A stretch of 16,116 nt of DNA from Bordetella sp. (GTDB lineage Bacteria > Pseudomonadota > Gammaproteobacteria > Burkholderiales > Burkholderiaceae_B), in assembly GCA_027450125.1 (NCBI GenBank), contig DAIDKG010000365.1, positions 1 through 16,116 of the forward strand, given 5' to 3'. A program made the position numbers and the translations under genes. Each line of letters begins with the position of its first letter. Within the stretch, counting starts at the first letter, position 1. The notes below the pieces were generated by a model. The model was given only the letters and a program-made list of their open reading frames with translations. It did no database searches and had not been told where the DNA came from. Below, in pieces: positions 14,086-16,116 of the stretch.

Positions 14086-15190
14086 GCCGCTTGCGGTAGT
14101 CGTGCATGAACTGCACGAGGGCCTCGACGGCCTCGATCGTCACGCCGTTGTAGAGCGAGGCTCGCATGCCGCCGACCGAGCGATGGCCGTTCAGTCCGGA
14201 AAATCCTGCCTGCGAAGAGGCTTGCAGGAACTGCTTTTCCGCTTCGGGCGTCGCCATGTTGAAGACGACGTTCATGATGGAACGATGGGCCACATCGGCG
14301 CGGCCGCGATAAAAGCCGTCGCTGCCGTCGACCTGCGCATAGAGCAGTTCGGCCTTGCGGCGGTTGACCGCATCCATCTTGTCCAGGCCGCCCACGTCCT
14401 CGCGCAGCCAGCGCGTAGCCAGCATGACGGCGTAGATGGCGAAGACCGGCGGCGTGTTGTAGATGGAATGCGCCGCGGCATGGGGGCGGTAGTCCATGAA
14501 CTCGGGCAAGCGGTCGGCAGGCACCTTGTTCATCAATTCGTCGCGCACCACCACCACGGTCACACCCGCAGGGCCGAGGTTCTTCTGCGCGTGCGCATAG
14601 ATGAGATCGTAGCGATGCGCCTCGCAGGGCCGGGAGAGGAAATCCGAGGACATGTCGCACAGGCGCGGCACATCGTCGCGGCCCATCGTTTCCTGGAACT
14701 GGATGCCGTCCACGGTCTCGTTGGAGATGTAGTGGAAGTACGGCGCCTCGGGCGAAAGCGACAGGTCCCGCGCCCGGGGCAGCGACTTGAAGCCGATGTC
14801 CTTGCCGCTCCAGGCCACGCCGATGCGGTGGCGGCTGGCGGCCGCGGCGAGCGCCTTGCCGCTCCAGTAGCCGGTGTGCAGGTATTCGGGCGCAGGGCCG
14901 TCCGGACGGGAAAATGCCATGGGGAACGTGAAGAACTGCTGCGTCGCGCCGCCCTGCAGGAACAGCACCTGGTATCCGTCGGGCAGGCCCAGCAGCGTAC
15001 GCACGTTGCGCTCGGCCTCGGCCACGACCGCCGCGAACCAGTCTGAGCGATGGCTGATGCCCAGCACCGACATGCCCACTTCCGGCACGCACAGCATGGA
15101 CTCGTGCAGTTGCTGAAGAATCGTTTGCGGCAAGGCTCCCGGCCCGCCGGAGAAATTGCGCGCATTGCGCAGCCGAACGGCGTCCTGCAT
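14075..15190 (-). CDS. Phosphoserine aminotransferase-type PLP enzyme (SerC family)
   Basis: A 371-residue class-V aminotransferase with the full SerC pattern: NFSGGPGALP (12-21), GISHRSDWF (44-52, with the His and Arg that contact the phosphate), VLFLQGGATQQF (75-86), ISNETVDGIQF (155-165), and AHAQKNLGPAGV (199-210) whose Lys203 should bind pyridoxal phosphate. The C-terminal GHRSVGGMRASLYN is also intact. SerC converts 3-phosphohydroxypyruvate and glutamate to phosphoserine. All key residues are present, so the enzyme is probably active on that or a close analogue. The ATG at 15190 has AGGAG eight bases upstream; a TTG at 15196 is less likely. It starts two bases after the stop of the upstream ATP-grasp gene. 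No serA, pheA or gyrA neighbour is seen, so this may be a second, pathway-specific copy. Confidence 0.9.
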   Translation of the reverse strand: MQDAVRLRNARNFSGGPGALPQTILQQLHESMLCVPEVGMSVLGISHRSDWFAAVVAEAERNVRTLLGLPDGYQVLFLQGGATQQFFTFPMAFSRPDGPAPEYLHTGYWSGKALAAAASRHRIGVAWSGKDIGFKSLPRARDLSLSPEAPYFHYISNETVDGIQFQETMGRDDVPRLCDMSSDFLSRPCEAHRYDLIYAHAQKNLGPAGVTVVVVRDELMNKVPADRLPEFMDYRPHAAAHSIYNTPPVFAIYAVMLATRWLREDVGGLDKMDAVNRRKAELLYAQVDGSDGFYRGRADVAHRSIMNVVFNMATPEAEKQFLQASSQAGFSGLNGHRSVGGMRASLYNGVTIEAVEALVQFMHDYRKRHAA

Positions 15191-15192
15191 GG

Positions 15193-16116
15193 TCAAGCTC
15201 CTGTGGCTCGCGCGGCGCTGTCGGCGAGCATGGCCTGGAAGGCGGCGAATACCTTGCGCATCTGCGATTTTTTATAAGGGTAGAGATCTTCGGGGTCCAT
15301 GTCGTGCACGATGCCGCAGGTGTCCGCCTCGAACACCAGCAGTTCGCCGTCCGGCGTTTCGGCGCAATCGATGATCAGGTAATCCAGCCCCACCCGTTTA
15401 TGGAAGGTGCGGAAAGCCTGCGCATGGCGCGCGCCGAACTCCTGGTCGAAACTGCGCATGGCCTCGCCTTCTTCGGCGCGGTTGGCGGCGTTTTCCTGCA
15501 TGTCCGCGTTCAGGTAGTGCACCATCCAGCGCGGCGAAATGCCCACATGCGCCAGATAGGCCCTGCCCTGCATCAGCACGACGCGATACTTGCGGTAAAG
15601 CCCGTCGGGCCCGCGGTAATCGACGAACTGCGACACGAAGAAATCGTCGCCTTGCGTCGCGGCGAGATACGCCGCAAGCCCGGCCGGCGCGTCGATTTTC
15701 TCCAGGTTCTCGCCGGCATTGGAGTCGACGGGCCGCACCAGAATGGGAAACTGCGCATCCGGCAGAACATCCTGCAGGTTCGCCGCGCCGCGCGCCAGTT
15801 CGTCCAGCGCCAGTCGGTCGGTGCGCGCCAGCGCCGGGGACACTATGCCGGGCGCGCCGCGCAAGGCCGCGTGCAGCCCGTCGCGCGAGGTCCTGAGTAC
15901 TCTGCCGGGAAGATTGAGCACCGGCGTATGCCACCTGTCCAGGGGCTCGGCCAGCCCTTGCAGCAGCTTGCGATTGCCCAGGTTCTCGCCCACGGCGACC
16001 ATGGCCAGGTCGTGCGGCGGCAGGGACTTGGGCACCGGAATGCCCGGTCCCAGGTACAACAGGTACAGGTCGATGCTGGAGTCGGCGACCAGGAATTCCA
16101 GCGGGGTATTGGCCAT
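15193..16116 (-). CDS. ATP-grasp-like protein, probably cut at its N terminus by the window edge
   Basis: 307 residues are visible, with an ATG exactly at the last bases of the window. The protein parallels the C-terminal half of the 12583-14085 product: ANTPLEFLV (2-10) aligns with GNIPTEYLL, FPILVRPVDSNAGENLEKI (123-141) with FPILLRPVGSHGG, LYRKYRVVLMQGRAYLAHVG (173-192) with the FRKYRVV region, and PDGELLVFEADTC (255-267) with PDGRVLVFEANAT. Glu263 is kept; the second metal ligand is Asp265 rather than Asn. Because the aligned relative has more sequence before this point (a VLVLWGAGLG strand and TPRs), the ATG at 16116 may be internal. Function is presumably ATP-dependent ligation of a carboxylate, substrate unknown. 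It is tightly coupled to the downstream aminotransferase gene. Confidence 0.75.
   Translation of the reverse strand: MANTPLEFLVADSSIDLYLLYLGPGIPVPKSLPPHDLAMVAVGENLGNRKLLQGLAEPLDRWHTPVLNLPGRVLRTSRDGLHAALRGAPGIVSPALARTDRLALDELARGAANLQDVLPDAQFPILVRPVDSNAGENLEKIDAPAGLAAYLAATQGDDFFVSQFVDYRGPDGLYRKYRVVLMQGRAYLAHVGISPRWMVHYLNADMQENAANRAEEGEAMRSFDQEFGARHAQAFRTFHKRVGLDYLIIDCAETPDGELLVFEADTCGIVHDMDPEDLYPYKKSQMRKVFAAFQAMLADSAARATGA

Noticed and set aside
11149..14109. A 986-codon open frame on the plus strand antisense to three genes
   Set aside because: It lies opposite the CaiB, TPR-glycosyltransferase and TPR/ATP-grasp genes, has no domain logic and is rich in His, Gly and Arg as expected for the complement of GC-rich coding DNA. 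Long antisense frames are common at this base composition.
1..16116. CRISPR array, insertion sequence or prophage
   Set aside because: No regularly spaced repeats, transposase, integrase or phage-like proteins were seen on either strand.

Overview
The window is GC-rich (roughly two thirds G+C by eye), gene-dense proteobacterial chromosome. The gene families (CaiB-type CoA transferase, LysR-controlled amino-acid ABC operon, TPR glycosyltransferase, DUF4337) and base composition suggest a beta-proteobacterium of the Alcaligenaceae (Bordetella/Achromobacter type). This is inferred from content only; no marker gene proves it. I see no insertion sequence, phage gene, CRISPR array or broken gene, and no gene-free stretch above 300 bases.

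Left part (1-2068, minus strand): an sCache chemoreceptor gene runs into the start of a lactate-permease-family gene that leaves the window at base 1. The receptor may sense the permease's substrate.

Next (2308-7126): a minus-strand LysR regulator is divergent from a plus-strand operon. The operon holds a periplasmic amino-acid binding protein, a single HisM/GlnP-type permease, a matching ATPase that overlaps the permease by 4 bases, and a fumarase/adenylosuccinate-lyase superfamily enzyme. A 25-base inverted repeat in the divergent spacer is a good operator candidate. The layout suggests regulated uptake and C-N or C-C lyase cleavage of an amino-acid-like compound.

Middle (7214-9553): a membrane diguanylate cyclase with a degenerate inhibitory site (minus), a tRNA-Gly(CCC) gene (plus) with a strong hairpin just upstream, and a small DUF4337 membrane protein (minus).

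Right part (9637-16116, all minus strand): in transcription order, an ATP-grasp-like protein cut by the window edge, a complete phosphoserine-aminotransferase-type PLP enzyme, a TPR protein with a second ATP-grasp-like domain, a CaiB/BaiF CoA transferase, and a TPR glycosyltransferase. The glycosyltransferase carries an unusual 116-residue C-terminal extension that has its own ribosome binding site and ATG. The first three genes are tightly coupled. Two paralogous ATP-grasp-like enzymes around an aminotransferase, followed by a glycosyltransferase, look like an uncharacterised biosynthetic or surface-modification locus, and this is the most interesting part of the window.
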